Shown here: piece after piece, positions 8,211 to 17,315 of the stretch | Layout: each line of letters begins with the position of its first letter | Numbering within the stretch: position 1 is the first letter of the stretch | From: an uncultured Caulobacterales bacterium | GTDB lineage: Bacteria; Pseudomonadota; Alphaproteobacteria; Caulobacterales; Maricaulaceae | NCBI GenBank assembly: GCA_938003545.1 | Contig: CALKXY010000008.1 | Span: 1-64,000, forward strand | Direction of reading: 5' to 3' | Length of the DNA stretch: 64,000 nt | Notes under the pieces: model-generated | Database searches by the model: none | What the model saw: only the letters and a program-made list of their open reading frames with translations | Told to the model about the DNA's origin: nothing | Translations under genes and position numbers: made by a program

Positions 8211-10907
8211 ATGCCCCTTATTTTTAATTCTGATAGAAATATAATAGGAACAGAAGGCGATGACTTCCTCTTTGGCGATTCATCCCCTTCAACACAGAAT
8301 TTCACAGGTAATGGCGGCAACGATTTTATTCTTGCAAATGCCAGCGCAGTGTTTTCAGACACAAATGCTAACAATGCTGCGTTAAGTGTTTCGGACTCTA
8401 CATCACTTTCAGCCGCCTTAGCCGCCGCAATGAATATTGATGACGTCGCAAATTGGACCTCTCAAAGAAACCCGGCCATAGAAAATGACGTTATACCTCA
8501 CGCAACAGTTTATGCTGCGGGCGGAGAAGTTGGGAGCAGTAATTATTACACAGTCACAGTAGGGGCCGGAGAAACCTTAACGGTAGATGTTGATGGTGCA
8601 TCAGAAGGCTTAGACACGCTTATCAAAATATTTGACGGTGTTTCGACAACCTCGGTGGCCTCGAATGACAATTCCATGGCATTGGATTTAGGCTCACTCA
8701 GCACGCAAGACAGCTTTGTCACACTGACCAATACAACAGGTGCGGTCGTAACTTACCTCATTGAAGTTGATGAAGCCTCTGGTGGAAATATTGAGGCGAC
8801 AGATCAGTATTTGCTTAATGTGTCGGTGACGGAGCACGCAGTGGGAACGGGAATAGTTCCCCCCCATACGAATATAATAAATGGCGGAGCGGGTGACGAC
8901 ATTCTATTTGGCGGTGAAGGTTTTGACCGTTTCTTTGCCTCTGACAATGATGGTGACGATTACATTTATGGTGGTTTAAGACCTGTCTCGAATGTTGTAG
9001 ATTTCAGAAATGTTACGCTCGGCGTTACAGTCGATTTGAATATCGTTGGACCGCAAGATACGGGCGGCACGGGCGTTGACACATTCGTCAATATCAACTG
9101 GCTTCAAACGTCCCAAGGCGATGACCACATCACCCTATCTGAAGACGGCGGAATTATCACAGACCGAGGCGGAAACGACACGCTTCTGGGGGGATCTAGT
9201 GGGAACCTGTTCAGGCTTGGCTTAAATGACGGCAATGATTTCATCGACGGCGGCGGCGGTTTTGATTCCTTGGATTACACATTTGTCGGCGCAAGCGTTA
9301 CAATCGACCTCAACCTAACGACGGCTCAAGATACGGGTAATGCTGGTATTGATACACTCCTGAACTTTGAGCGCCTGACAGGGTCATCTAGAGAGGATAT
9401 TTTAACCGCATCTGATCTGGTTGGAACTGACATTAATGGAGGCAACGGAGATGACATCATAAATGGCGGCGCTGTCAGTGATGTCCTAGAAGGCGCTCAG
9501 GGCCGAGATAGTATTTTCGGCGGCGCAGGTGACGACATAGTTGAGTTTTCTCAAGACACAGATTTAGAAGCACTGGAAATTTATGATGGTGGCGCTGGAG
9601 ATGATGTTCTCGCATTTGGCCGTAGCGGGACATATGACTTCCGTGAGGTGACGACGCTTTCAAATTTTGAAGAGTTTGCGGCGGGTCGTCGAAGTGAATT
9701 CGTCCTCCAACTCAATTCCTCCCAATGGAATGAAAATTCTATTTCAACACTCTCTTTAGATCAGGTCACTTCATTCCAGCTCGATTTATTCATTGATACA
9801 GACGACGCTGTCGACCTCAGCAACTTAATCATTGAAGGTGTCCCTCTAAATGCGCCCTTGTTTGGCCTAGACGGCGATACGCAGGATAATACCATACTCG
9901 GGACGCAATATAGCGACAACATAAACGGAGCGGACGGAGATGACGTCCTACAAGGCCTCAATGGTGACGACACTCTCAATGGCGGCACTGGCCGAGATAG
10001 CTTAGATGGCGGTGATGGGAATGATCGCCTAGAGGGCGGTGTCTCTAACGACACATTGCTGGGAGGCCGAGGTGGCGATATTTTGGTCGGAGGGTCTGGG
10101 AATGACATTATTAATGGCCAAACGGGTTTTGACACTGCGTTATATGTCGGACTGAACTCTGGCGTAACCGTAGACTTAACTGTGACAAGCCAACAAAACA
10201 CTGGCGGCGGCGGTCGGGACACCTTGCTAAATGTCGAAAACCTAGTTGGAACAGGACACGATGACAGCCTAACGGGGAGTGCTAACCGAAATCGCCTCGA
10301 AGGCAATAATGGCGACGATACGTTAATCGGCCTCGGCAATAATGACACCTTGATTGGCGGCGCGGGCGCAGATGTCCTTGATGGCGGTACAGGTGCAGAT
10401 CAACTCTTTGGCGGAACGGGAGGCGACAGTCTCTTTGGCGGCGCGGGGCGTGATCGCCTTTTGGGCGGCGAAGGCTCTGATCGTTTATTTGGCGGTGAAG
10501 GTGTCGACCGGCTTATTGGCGGTGCAGGCAATGATGTTCTAGTTGGCGGGCGAGGCACAGACTTTTTGTTCGGCGGCGCGGGACCAGATCGCTTCGACTA
10601 TAACGATATTTCTGACTCTGGCGTTGGCCCCTTTAACCGTGATGAGATCAGAGACTTTAATTCAGCTGAAGGTGACCGAATTGATGTGTTCGGCATCGAC
10701 GCCGATATAAATACAAGCGGCAATCAAGCGTTCAATGTCGTGTCCGACGAGTTTACAGGAACAGCAGGCGAAATCATGATCCAGTCCCTCGTTCGCTCTG
10801 GCGTCAATATTCAGCTCGTCAGTTTTGATGTGGATGGCGACAGTAGAGCCGACATGCAAATCTGGGTCCTCGCCAATGAATTAGATGCAAGTGACTTTGT
10901 TCTTTAA
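8211..10907 (+). CDS. RTX protein 3 (paralog of RTX 1 and 2)
   Basis: 898 residues. The N-terminus (MPLIFNSDRNIIGTEGDDFL) is more diverged than in the other two, but the PPC-like domain (YYTVTVGAGETLTVDVD), the RTX nonapeptides, one beta module (nt about 9550-9910), the block with VTVDLTVTSQQNTGGGG and the terminal DFVL are all conserved. An AGAG about 7 nt before the ATG can serve as ribosome binding site. The terminal ~99 residues are nearly identical to those of RTX 2. No secretion ATPase, membrane-fusion protein or TolC gene is nearby, so export must rely on a transporter encoded elsewhere. Confidence 0.9.
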   Translation: MPLIFNSDRNIIGTEGDDFLFGDSSPSTQNFTGNGGNDFILANASAVFSDTNANNAALSVSDSTSLSAALAAAMNIDDVANWTSQRNPAIENDVIPHATVYAAGGEVGSSNYYTVTVGAGETLTVDVDGASEGLDTLIKIFDGVSTTSVASNDNSMALDLGSLSTQDSFVTLTNTTGAVVTYLIEVDEASGGNIEATDQYLLNVSVTEHAVGTGIVPPHTNIINGGAGDDILFGGEGFDRFFASDNDGDDYIYGGLRPVSNVVDFRNVTLGVTVDLNIVGPQDTGGTGVDTFVNINWLQTSQGDDHITLSEDGGIITDRGGNDTLLGGSSGNLFRLGLNDGNDFIDGGGGFDSLDYTFVGASVTIDLNLTTAQDTGNAGIDTLLNFERLTGSSREDILTASDLVGTDINGGNGDDIINGGAVSDVLEGAQGRDSIFGGAGDDIVEFSQDTDLEALEIYDGGAGDDVLAFGRSGTYDFREVTTLSNFEEFAAGRRSEFVLQLNSSQWNENSISTLSLDQVTSFQLDLFIDTDDAVDLSNLIIEGVPLNAPLFGLDGDTQDNTILGTQYSDNINGADGDDVLQGLNGDDTLNGGTGRDSLDGGDGNDRLEGGVSNDTLLGGRGGDILVGGSGNDIINGQTGFDTALYVGLNSGVTVDLTVTSQQNTGGGGRDTLLNVENLVGTGHDDSLTGSANRNRLEGNNGDDTLIGLGNNDTLIGGAGADVLDGGTGADQLFGGTGGDSLFGGAGRDRLLGGEGSDRLFGGEGVDRLIGGAGNDVLVGGRGTDFLFGGAGPDRFDYNDISDSGVGPFNRDEIRDFNSAEGDRIDVFGIDADINTSGNQAFNVVSDEFTGTAGEIMIQSLVRSGVNIQLVSFDVDGDSRADMQIWVLANELDASDFVL

Positions 10908-10930
10908 GGCCTGCGGAATATAAAAATCGA

Positions 10931-10958
10931 AAAGCCCTGCATTTTGCAGGGCTTTTTA
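10931..10958 (+). terminator. Intrinsic terminator after RTX 3
   Basis: A perfect 10-bp stem, AAAGCCCTGC/GCAGGGCTTT, with an ATTTT loop runs into TTATT. It lies 23 bp after the RTX 3 stop. Confidence 0.85.
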
Positions 10959-11004
10959 TTTGCCTGCGATTACCAAGCCCTAAAGGAATGTAATAAGGAA
11001 AAAT

Positions 11005-11057
11005 GCGCTACCGGCGATATAACTCGTTCCCACATAAGAAATTCAGCTCGGTAGCGC
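11005..11057. repeat. 9-bp inverted repeat in intergenic region
   Basis: GCGCTACCG (11005-11013) and CGGTAGCGC (11049-11057) are perfect complements separated by 35 nt. They lie in the 317-bp gap between RTX 3 and the NUDIX gene, which otherwise holds only the RTX 3 terminator. This could be a looped operator or the base of an RNA stem. Confidence 0.4.
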
Positions 11058-11224
11058 CTGCGCGGGATAGGACCGTCAACATGAACAGAAACTGACAACA
11101 CGCTCTCAACGCTCTTCCTTTCAAGTTTATGGTAAACAGGGTCTTAAAACTCATTCCAATAAGCGGGGCCAATAAGCTGGGCATTTCGGTTTCACAACGG
11201 GCATACGCCTGCTAACCGCGCGAC

Positions 11225-11806
11225 ATGACTCGCTCTATCACATTCCCTCGGCCTCCATTCGCTTGGAAACTTGGAGTACCTGCGCCCAAATTTGAAAACC
11301 CTTGGATGCGCGTGAATGCGATCCCCGCTATAGATCCAAGCGGGCAAGATACGTCTTACGGGCTTGTCCATTTCAAAAACTTGGCTGTTGGTGTTTTACC
11401 TTATGCAGAGGGGCATATCTGGTTGGTCGGACAAAGCCGTGTTGCCTTTCAAAGCTATAGTTGGGAAATCCCTGCGGGCGGCGGGGCACATGATGATGAT
11501 CCAAAACATGCGGCACGCAGAGAGTTAAAAGAAGAAACAGGATTTACGACAGGACGCCTGGAGCAAATCCTGACGATGGAACTTTCCAACTCGATCACAG
11601 ATGAACGCTGCGTAGTCTTCCTTGCAACGGACCTATCAGAAGGCGAGAGCGAGATGGAAAGCAGCGAAGATATTTCTCTTATGAAAGTGAGCCTAGATGA
11701 GGCTTTAGCTGCGGTAGATGCAGGCGAAATTCGCCAAGCCCTCAGCGTTGCAGCCATCCTTAAACTGGGCCGCATGCGCGCAGAAGGACAACTAGATGGA
11801 CACTGA
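11225..11806 (+). CDS. NUDIX hydrolase, ADP-ribose pyrophosphatase-like
   Basis: 193 residues. The Nudix box runs from about G85 to F107, with R99-E100-L101 and E103-E104 giving the REL-x-EE-x-G core; the first box Glu is replaced by Asp in a DDD run. EIPAGG before the box is typical of ADP-ribose/ADP-sugar pyrophosphatases, which split nucleoside diphosphate sugars into a nucleoside monophosphate and a sugar phosphate. The gene overlaps the next by 11 bp, so the two are probably co-transcribed. The substrate cannot be fixed from sequence alone. Confidence 0.85.
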   Translation: MTRSITFPRPPFAWKLGVPAPKFENPWMRVNAIPAIDPSGQDTSYGLVHFKNLAVGVLPYAEGHIWLVGQSRVAFQSYSWEIPAGGGAHDDDPKHAARRELKEETGFTTGRLEQILTMELSNSITDERCVVFLATDLSEGESEMESSEDISLMKVSLDEALAAVDAGEIRQALSVAAILKLGRMRAEGQLDGH

Positions 11807-12968
11807 TGTCGTCATAATCGGCGCTGGCGCAGCGGGCCTTATGTGCGGCGCGGCAGCTGGGCGACGGGGTAAATCCGTCATTCTGCTAGATCATGCAGAA
11901 CGCGCAGGGGAGAAAATTCGAATTAGCGGCGGCGGGCGCTGTAACTTCACCAATTTATATTGCGGACCAGATAATTTCATTTCGCAAAATCCTCATTTCG
12001 CGAAGTCAGCGTTGAAGCGTTACACACAATATGACTTTCTTGATTTAGTCGAAAAATACGACATTAAATGGCACGAAAAAACCAAAGGCCAATTATTTTG
12101 CGACGGGCGCTCGCAAGAGATCATCGACATGTTGCTGGCTGAATGTGAAGCTGCAGGAAATGACTTACGGCTCGGCGCAGAGGTTCTTGGCGTTGAGAAA
12201 CTAGGCGATGGTTTTGTTGTCACAACAGCGACCCAAACACTCGCGACATCTGCAGTTGTTGTTGCTTGCGGCGGACCGTCCATCCCAAAAATGGGGGCGA
12301 CGGGATATGGATATAAATTGGCCAGCCAGTTTGGTTTAAACGTCATTAAGCCAGAACCCGCCCTCGTCCCGTTGACATTCACGGATCAAATGAAAACACC
12401 TATCGCCGCCCTATCTGGCGTGAGCGTCGACGCGGTGATTACGAATGAGCGCGCAAGTTTCGACGAGGCTCTTCTCTTCACGCATCGCGGTCTATCTGGC
12501 CCAGCCATTCTACAAATTAGTTCTTATTGGAACCCTGGCGAAGCAATCACGGTCAATATGGCTCCCCAACATGATGCGCTTGCGGAACTACGCCGTGCCA
12601 AGACCGAGACACCCAAACTTTCGCCGGAGAAATGGTTAGCTGCATATCTTCCTGCGCGATTAGCCTCGCATTTGGCTCTCACATTTTCATATAGTCGACT
12701 GGCCGATATGCCGGATCGCGAGCTGGCCAATCTCGCCCTACAAGTGAGTGCATGGCACATTCGTCCTGCGGGGACAGAAGGCAACCGCAAAGCCGAAGTG
12801 ACGCGCGGCGGAGTCGATACGGACGCGCTCTCCTCAAAAACGTTAGAAGCCAAAGCTGTCCCGGGTTTATATTTTATCGGCGAAGTTGTGGATGTGACGG
12901 GACATCTGGGCGGCCATAATTTCCAATGGGCCTGGGCCAGTGGTATGGCCTGCGGACAAGCGATCTAA
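11796..12968 (+). CDS. BaiN/YhiN-type FAD-dependent oxidoreductase
   Basis: 390 residues of the HI0933/YhiN flavoprotein family. An N-terminal Rossmann GxGxxG (G9, G11, G14) binds FAD, followed by GEKIRISGGGRCNFTN, a hallmark of the family. The C-terminus carries the second FAD contact, YFIGEVVDVTGHLGGHNFQWAWASG. Length is typical. Members are usually annotated as NAD(P)/FAD-dependent oxidoreductases; the physiological substrate is poorly known. The start overlaps the NUDIX gene end. Confidence 0.9.
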   Translation: MDTDVVIIGAGAAGLMCGAAAGRRGKSVILLDHAERAGEKIRISGGGRCNFTNLYCGPDNFISQNPHFAKSALKRYTQYDFLDLVEKYDIKWHEKTKGQLFCDGRSQEIIDMLLAECEAAGNDLRLGAEVLGVEKLGDGFVVTTATQTLATSAVVVACGGPSIPKMGATGYGYKLASQFGLNVIKPEPALVPLTFTDQMKTPIAALSGVSVDAVITNERASFDEALLFTHRGLSGPAILQISSYWNPGEAITVNMAPQHDALAELRRAKTETPKLSPEKWLAAYLPARLASHLALTFSYSRLADMPDRELANLALQVSAWHIRPAGTEGNRKAEVTRGGVDTDALSSKTLEAKAVPGLYFIGEVVDVTGHLGGHNFQWAWASGMACGQAI

Positions 12969-13013
12969 GACTTTGGTTTAGGGCTTCATCCTGCGTCTGG
13001 ATTACGCTAACCT

Positions 13014-13793
13014 ATGACCATGAAAACAATCGATCTCAACGCAGATATTGGCGAAGCGGATACGCCCGAATGGGAAGCCTCCGAAGCGGCTATCGTATCC
13101 GCAATTTCTAGCGCAAATATCGCTTGCGGCGGTCATGCGGGCGATGCTGTGTCAATGCGGCGAACCATACGCAATGCCAAAGCGGCAGGCGTGACCATTG
13201 GCGCGCATCCAGCTTATCCTGATCGCGTGAATTTTGGGCGCACAAGCCTCGTGCTTGGACAAGATATTGACGCATCTGCTCTCAAAGATACACTTCGGGT
13301 GCAAATTTTAGAACTTGCAAATATCTGTGCAGATGAAGGCGCGACATTATCTTACGTGAAACCGCATGGCGCTCTTTATAATGACTCTGTCTTCGATGCA
13401 CAAAAAGCGGATATTATTGTGGATGTGATAAAGAGTCTAAATATGGATCTCATCTTTCTTGGCGGGCCTAATTCTGAAATGGGGCGTGCCGCCAAGGATA
13501 ATGACCTACGCTTTGTCGCGGAGGGCTTCATTGATCGTCGCTACACAGATGACGGGCACCTGCTGTCCCGTAAAATCGACGGAGCCGTAATCAAAGATCA
13601 AACAGAACGGCTGGCGCAAGCCCTCGCCTTGGCGACGACAGGTGAAGTTAAAACGCATTCAGGCAAGACGCTTACATTGCGCACGGGATCGCTTTGCGTA
13701 CATGGCGATAGTGCGGGCGCCGTGGAAACCGCGCGTCAAGCCCGCGCCGCAATTGAAGCCAAAGGTTTATTGATAAAGGCGTTCGCGGCATGA
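13014..13793 (+). CDS. pxpA: 5-oxoprolinase subunit PxpA
   Basis: 259 residues of the LamB/YcsF family. DLNADIGE (7-14), ACGGHAGD (37-44), GAHPAYPD (63-70) and VKPHGALYN (115-123) are characteristic. PxpABC hydrolyses 5-oxoproline (pyroglutamate) to glutamate with ATP, a metabolite-repair function. The N-terminus could begin at 13014 or 13020 (MTM); neither ATG has a clear Shine-Dalgarno. The stop overlaps the start of pxpB (ATGA). Confidence 0.95.
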   Translation: MTMKTIDLNADIGEADTPEWEASEAAIVSAISSANIACGGHAGDAVSMRRTIRNAKAAGVTIGAHPAYPDRVNFGRTSLVLGQDIDASALKDTLRVQILELANICADEGATLSYVKPHGALYNDSVFDAQKADIIVDVIKSLNMDLIFLGGPNSEMGRAAKDNDLRFVAEGFIDRRYTDDGHLLSRKIDGAVIKDQTERLAQALALATTGEVKTHSGKTLTLRTGSLCVHGDSAGAVETARQARAAIEAKGLLIKAFAA

Positions 13794-14434
13794 CCCCTGA
13801 AATCAAAGTCTATGGCGATCACGCCCTACTCGTCGAATGGAAAACAGATGGGTTTTCTGAAACAGTAAATGATGCGGTGCACGCGCTCTGCGCATATTTA
13901 CGTGAAAGTGGTAAATATATTGAAGTTGTCCCAGGCTATGACTCCCTCGTCTGCGTTTTTGACCTCGGACTACAATCTTTTGAGGCCTCGAAGCAGCATG
14001 TCGAAGGCGTATTGGCGCGGGAAAACCTTACAGCTTCTAAGACAGGGACTTTAATCGAAATTCCCGTGAATTATGGCGGGACATACGGACCAGACATGGA
14101 AACGATTTGCGCGGCAGCCAAACTCTCCGCGGATAAGGTTATCACCCTCCATAGTCAGGTCGAATATCGCGTGTGCATGATGGGATTCATTCCAGGATTT
14201 ACATTTTTATCGCCTGCGCCAAAGGCCTTGCATCACCCTCGCTTGGCGACGCCCCGCGCCAAAGTACCTGCAGGGAGTATTGGGATCGCAAATTGGCAGA
14301 CGGGGATTTATGGTTTGGAATCCCCTGGCGGATGGCAAATTATTGGGCAGACCCCTCTGTCTATTTTCGATGCTGGGCGCGATGCGCCCTTCCTGTTAAA
14401 TGCTGGTGATCGTGTGAGGTTTATACCACAATGA
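13790..14434 (+). CDS. pxpB: 5-oxoprolinase subunit PxpB (KipI family)
   Basis: 214 residues. The N-terminal YGDHALLVEW and the central FIPGFTFL (133-140), VPAGSIGIA (159-167) and GWQIIGQTP (181-189) mark the KipI/allophanate-hydrolase-subunit-1-like fold. It forms the ATP-dependent 5-oxoprolinase with PxpA and PxpC. It overlaps both neighbours by 4 bp, so the three genes are translationally coupled. Confidence 0.93.
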   Translation: MTPEIKVYGDHALLVEWKTDGFSETVNDAVHALCAYLRESGKYIEVVPGYDSLVCVFDLGLQSFEASKQHVEGVLARENLTASKTGTLIEIPVNYGGTYGPDMETICAAAKLSADKVITLHSQVEYRVCMMGFIPGFTFLSPAPKALHHPRLATPRAKVPAGSIGIANWQTGIYGLESPGGWQIIGQTPLSIFDAGRDAPFLLNAGDRVRFIPQ

Positions 14435-15366
14435 GTTTGACGGTTTTACACGCGGGCACACAAACCATGATCATGGATGCTGGGCGACCAGGGCATCGGC
14501 ATCAAGGTATTCCAGGCGGCGGCGCGGCGGATAGGCTCTCTTTCGCTATCGCCAATCATTTGGTTGGGAACCGCTGGGACACGCCAGCTTTGGAATGCGC
14601 GCTGGGCGGCCTTCATATTCGGTTTGAACGAGATGCAATCATTGCGATTTCTGGCGCGGAAATGTGGTCACAAAACCAAGGTCTCAATTTACCCTTAAAT
14701 AAGGCCTTACACGTCGAGGCCGGAGATATTCTCACGATGAGTTTCACGCGAGCGGGATGCAGGGCTTATCTCGCTATTGCTGGCGGAATCACAGCCACGC
14801 CATTTATGGGCTCGGTTTCAACCTACCTGCCTGCCGCGTTAGGCGGATTGGATGGCGGAGCCTTAAAAACAGGCGACGTCTTGCCTGTCGGCGAGCCTCA
14901 AGGTGCGCCAAATAGCTTGCCTAAGGGGCATGTGCCAAATTTATCAAATCATATCGTCTTGCGCGCCAGCGGCGGTCCAGAATGGGATGCGCTGTCCGAT
15001 GCTGGTAAACGATATTTATTTACGACACCTTTTTACGCGACCGCGGCAACGGACCGTATGGGGACACGCCTCAAGGGGGATCAAATCACACTTGAGACCC
15101 CTGTCAAAATGACTAGTAGCCCGCTTCTACCTGGCAGCCTGCAAGTCCCGCCTGACGGGCAACCCATCCTCGCCTTGGCAGATGGACATTGCACAGGCGG
15201 CTATGCACGGGCATTGCAGGTTATTCAGGCCGATCTCTGGCTGTTGGGACAAATCGCACCTGGTGCAGCCGTAAGCTTCAGACGATGTTTCCCCGAAGAT
15301 GCCCCAAAAATTCTGCGAGGCAAGAACAGCTTTTACGCGGGTCTCATTCCGGGGTTCTCGTTCTAA
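14431..15366 (+). CDS. pxpC: 5-oxoprolinase subunit PxpC (KipA family)
   Basis: 311 residues of the KipA/allophanate-hydrolase-subunit-2 family: GHRHQGIPGGGAADRLSF near the N-terminus, ALGGLDGGALKTGD in the middle and DGHCTGGYARALQVI near the C-terminus. Starts with ATG overlapping the pxpB stop. It completes the PxpABC set; the following pabBC gene begins just 1 bp after its stop. Confidence 0.93.
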   Translation: MSLTVLHAGTQTMIMDAGRPGHRHQGIPGGGAADRLSFAIANHLVGNRWDTPALECALGGLHIRFERDAIIAISGAEMWSQNQGLNLPLNKALHVEAGDILTMSFTRAGCRAYLAIAGGITATPFMGSVSTYLPAALGGLDGGALKTGDVLPVGEPQGAPNSLPKGHVPNLSNHIVLRASGGPEWDALSDAGKRYLFTTPFYATAATDRMGTRLKGDQITLETPVKMTSSPLLPGSLQVPPDGQPILALADGHCTGGYARALQVIQADLWLLGQIAPGAAVSFRRCFPEDAPKILRGKNSFYAGLIPGFSF

Positions 15367-15367
15367 T

Positions 15368-17083
15368 ATGGCTTATGTCCTGCTGGACGATCAGGGAACT
15401 GGAAAACAGCTCGTCTTTCGCGATCCTGAACGCTTGATTACCGCAAAGACGCGCGCAGATTTACCTGAGGCTTTTGCTGCAATAGAGGCGGCTCAAGCAA
15501 ATGGGAAATGGCTCGCGGGGTGTATGGCCTTTGAATTGGGTCATGCCCTTGAGCGCCACTTTTCAGCGCCTGAAGGAAATCTCGTAGAACTAGGCGTTTT
15601 TGATGCGCCAACGGACACGCCACCAGCGGAATGGCTATATACACGCGATATTCCAGATTTAGATTTTCAGCCCAGTTGGACCGAACACGACTATCTCTCT
15701 CGCTTTGACAGCGTACAAGCCTACATTCGCTCAGGCGATTGCTATCAAGTCAATTTGACATTCCCCATGTTCGCACAAAGCCGCGCCACGCCCGCGCAAA
15801 TCTATGCTGCCTTTCGCCGTCGCCAACCCGGCAGATATGGCGCAGTCGTCAGTTTGGGCAAAACAGATATAGTCAGCTTTTCTCCCGAGCTCTTCTTTGA
15901 ACGCCGCGGGGACAACATGCGTATGCGCCCCATGAAAGGCACACGGCCGCGCAAAGCAGGTGAAAAGGAAGATGCCGCTATTCGCGCAGAGATGCAGCTT
16001 GAGCCAAAAAGCCGTGCGGAAAACCTGATGATCGTGGACTTACTCCGCAATGATCTTTCGCGCCTCTGCCATCCTGGTAGCGTCAAAGTGCCAGAACTTT
16101 TCACCTTAGAAACCTATCCGACCCTACATCAAATGACGTCACAAGTGACAGGGCGCCTGCGTGAGGGCATGAGCTGGGAAGACATTTTCCGAGGTCTTTT
16201 CCCCTGCGGCTCCGTAACGGGCGCTCCAAAAATTCGAGCGATGGAGATCATTGAGGATTTAGAATCTGGCCCCCGCGCGTCCTATTGCGGCAGCGTTGGC
16301 TACATCGCGCCGAGTGGTGATGCAAGTTTCTCTGTCGCCATTCGAACCATTCAAATGTCGGGTGGGACACTTCGCTATGATGTCGGATCTGGCGTTGTTT
16401 TGGACAGTGACGGACCCGATGAATATCGCGAATGTTTGCTAAAATCTCAGATATTTAAGACCTTACCTGAGACAGTGTTTGAGACGTTTCAGCGGACGGC
16501 AGAAGGCGACATTCCACGCGCTCAAAAACATGTAGACCGTATGTCCAAGTCTCAAGGTCTCTCTTTAGAGCGCATAAAGGCAGCTATAGACGATATTCGC
16601 ATGGAGCGACCGAATAAGGCCCTCCGCGTTCGATTGGAAACACAAGGCGGTCAGTTTAAAACATTCTTCACGCCATACATTGATTTGGAAACCCCGCTAA
16701 AGCTCTCCCTTTCGCGCTATGATCTGACTGAAGGCGTGCAGCGCACATCGGTGAAAACGACACGCCGCGATTTTTATGATGGCGAAAGAGCGCGCATCTC
16801 TGCACAAACAGGGGCAGATGAGGTTATATTCCTGAATACGGCAGGCGAAATATGCGAGGGCTCATTCACATCAATCTTCATCGAAAAAGACGGCGAAGTT
16901 TTCACGCCAAACCTGTCTTGCGGTCTTCTCCCTGGAGTCCTTCGACAATCTTATTTGGAGACTGGAAAAGCGCAAACGGCGATTTTGACAGTACATGACT
17001 TGAAAACAGCAGATAACATCTATGTCGGTAATAGTTTGCGTGGCCTTATGCCTGCGACGTTCATAAACTACACACGACATTAG
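15368..17083 (+). CDS. pabBC: Aminodeoxychorismate synthase/lyase fusion PabB-PabC
   Basis: 571 residues. Residues ~1-360 form a chorismate-binding PabB domain (KGTRPRKAGE, NLMIVDLLRNDLSRL, PCGSVTGAPKIRAMEIIE, YCGSVGYI). Residues ~370-571 are a class IV aminotransferase PabC domain with the PLP lysine in VKTTRRDFYDGERARI, and GEICEGSFTSIFIE. Together they convert chorismate via 4-amino-4-deoxychorismate to p-aminobenzoate for folate; the glutamine amidotransferase PabA is not fused and not in the window. The frame is open from 15299 but that part lies inside pxpC, so I place the start at the ATG at 15368. Confidence 0.93.
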   Translation: MAYVLLDDQGTGKQLVFRDPERLITAKTRADLPEAFAAIEAAQANGKWLAGCMAFELGHALERHFSAPEGNLVELGVFDAPTDTPPAEWLYTRDIPDLDFQPSWTEHDYLSRFDSVQAYIRSGDCYQVNLTFPMFAQSRATPAQIYAAFRRRQPGRYGAVVSLGKTDIVSFSPELFFERRGDNMRMRPMKGTRPRKAGEKEDAAIRAEMQLEPKSRAENLMIVDLLRNDLSRLCHPGSVKVPELFTLETYPTLHQMTSQVTGRLREGMSWEDIFRGLFPCGSVTGAPKIRAMEIIEDLESGPRASYCGSVGYIAPSGDASFSVAIRTIQMSGGTLRYDVGSGVVLDSDGPDEYRECLLKSQIFKTLPETVFETFQRTAEGDIPRAQKHVDRMSKSQGLSLERIKAAIDDIRMERPNKALRVRLETQGGQFKTFFTPYIDLETPLKLSLSRYDLTEGVQRTSVKTTRRDFYDGERARISAQTGADEVIFLNTAGEICEGSFTSIFIEKDGEVFTPNLSCGLLPGVLRQSYLETGKAQTAILTVHDLKTADNIYVGNSLRGLMPATFINYTRH

Positions 17084-17247
17084 TCAGGCGGCATTGACGG
17101 GTTTGCCGCGCTCGTTAAGGTGGTAAAGATTAAATCGGGAACAAAATCACAACGTGTCATTAATTTTGCAGGCTTACCACATCGCGCCGACGGGCAAAGC
17201 GACACATATTCCTGATAAGGGTAGGCATGGGCGCTGTGCGGAGACAT
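17080..17247 (-). CDS. Possible small protein, 55 residues, convergent with pabBC
   Basis: A minus-strand frame begins with ATG at 17247 and stops with TAA overlapping the pabBC stop (TTAG), a usual convergent arrangement. The translated composition is protein-like (PHSAHAYPYQEYVSLCPS) with three cysteines. The frame stays open upstream into the next gene without another good start, so it could also be the end of a decayed gene. No family recognised and no clear Shine-Dalgarno. Confidence 0.2.
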   Translation of the reverse strand: MSPHSAHAYPYQEYVSLCPSARCGKPAKLMTRCDFVPDLIFTTLTSAANPSMPPD

Positions 17248-17302
17248 TGCGCCATCGTAAACGGTCAGCTGACGGACCTTCGGGCCGAGTACATGAAATG
17301 GA

Positions 17303-17315
17303 TATAATACCCGCG
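17303..17315 (+). promoter_or_regulatory. -10-like TATAAT just before a GTG start
   Basis: TATAAT at 17303-17308 lies 6 bp before the GTG start of the first gene of the MoxR operon. If used, transcription would begin at or next to the start codon and give a nearly leaderless mRNA. No good -35 is seen, and there is no Shine-Dalgarno before the GTG, which fits that reading. Confidence 0.3.
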
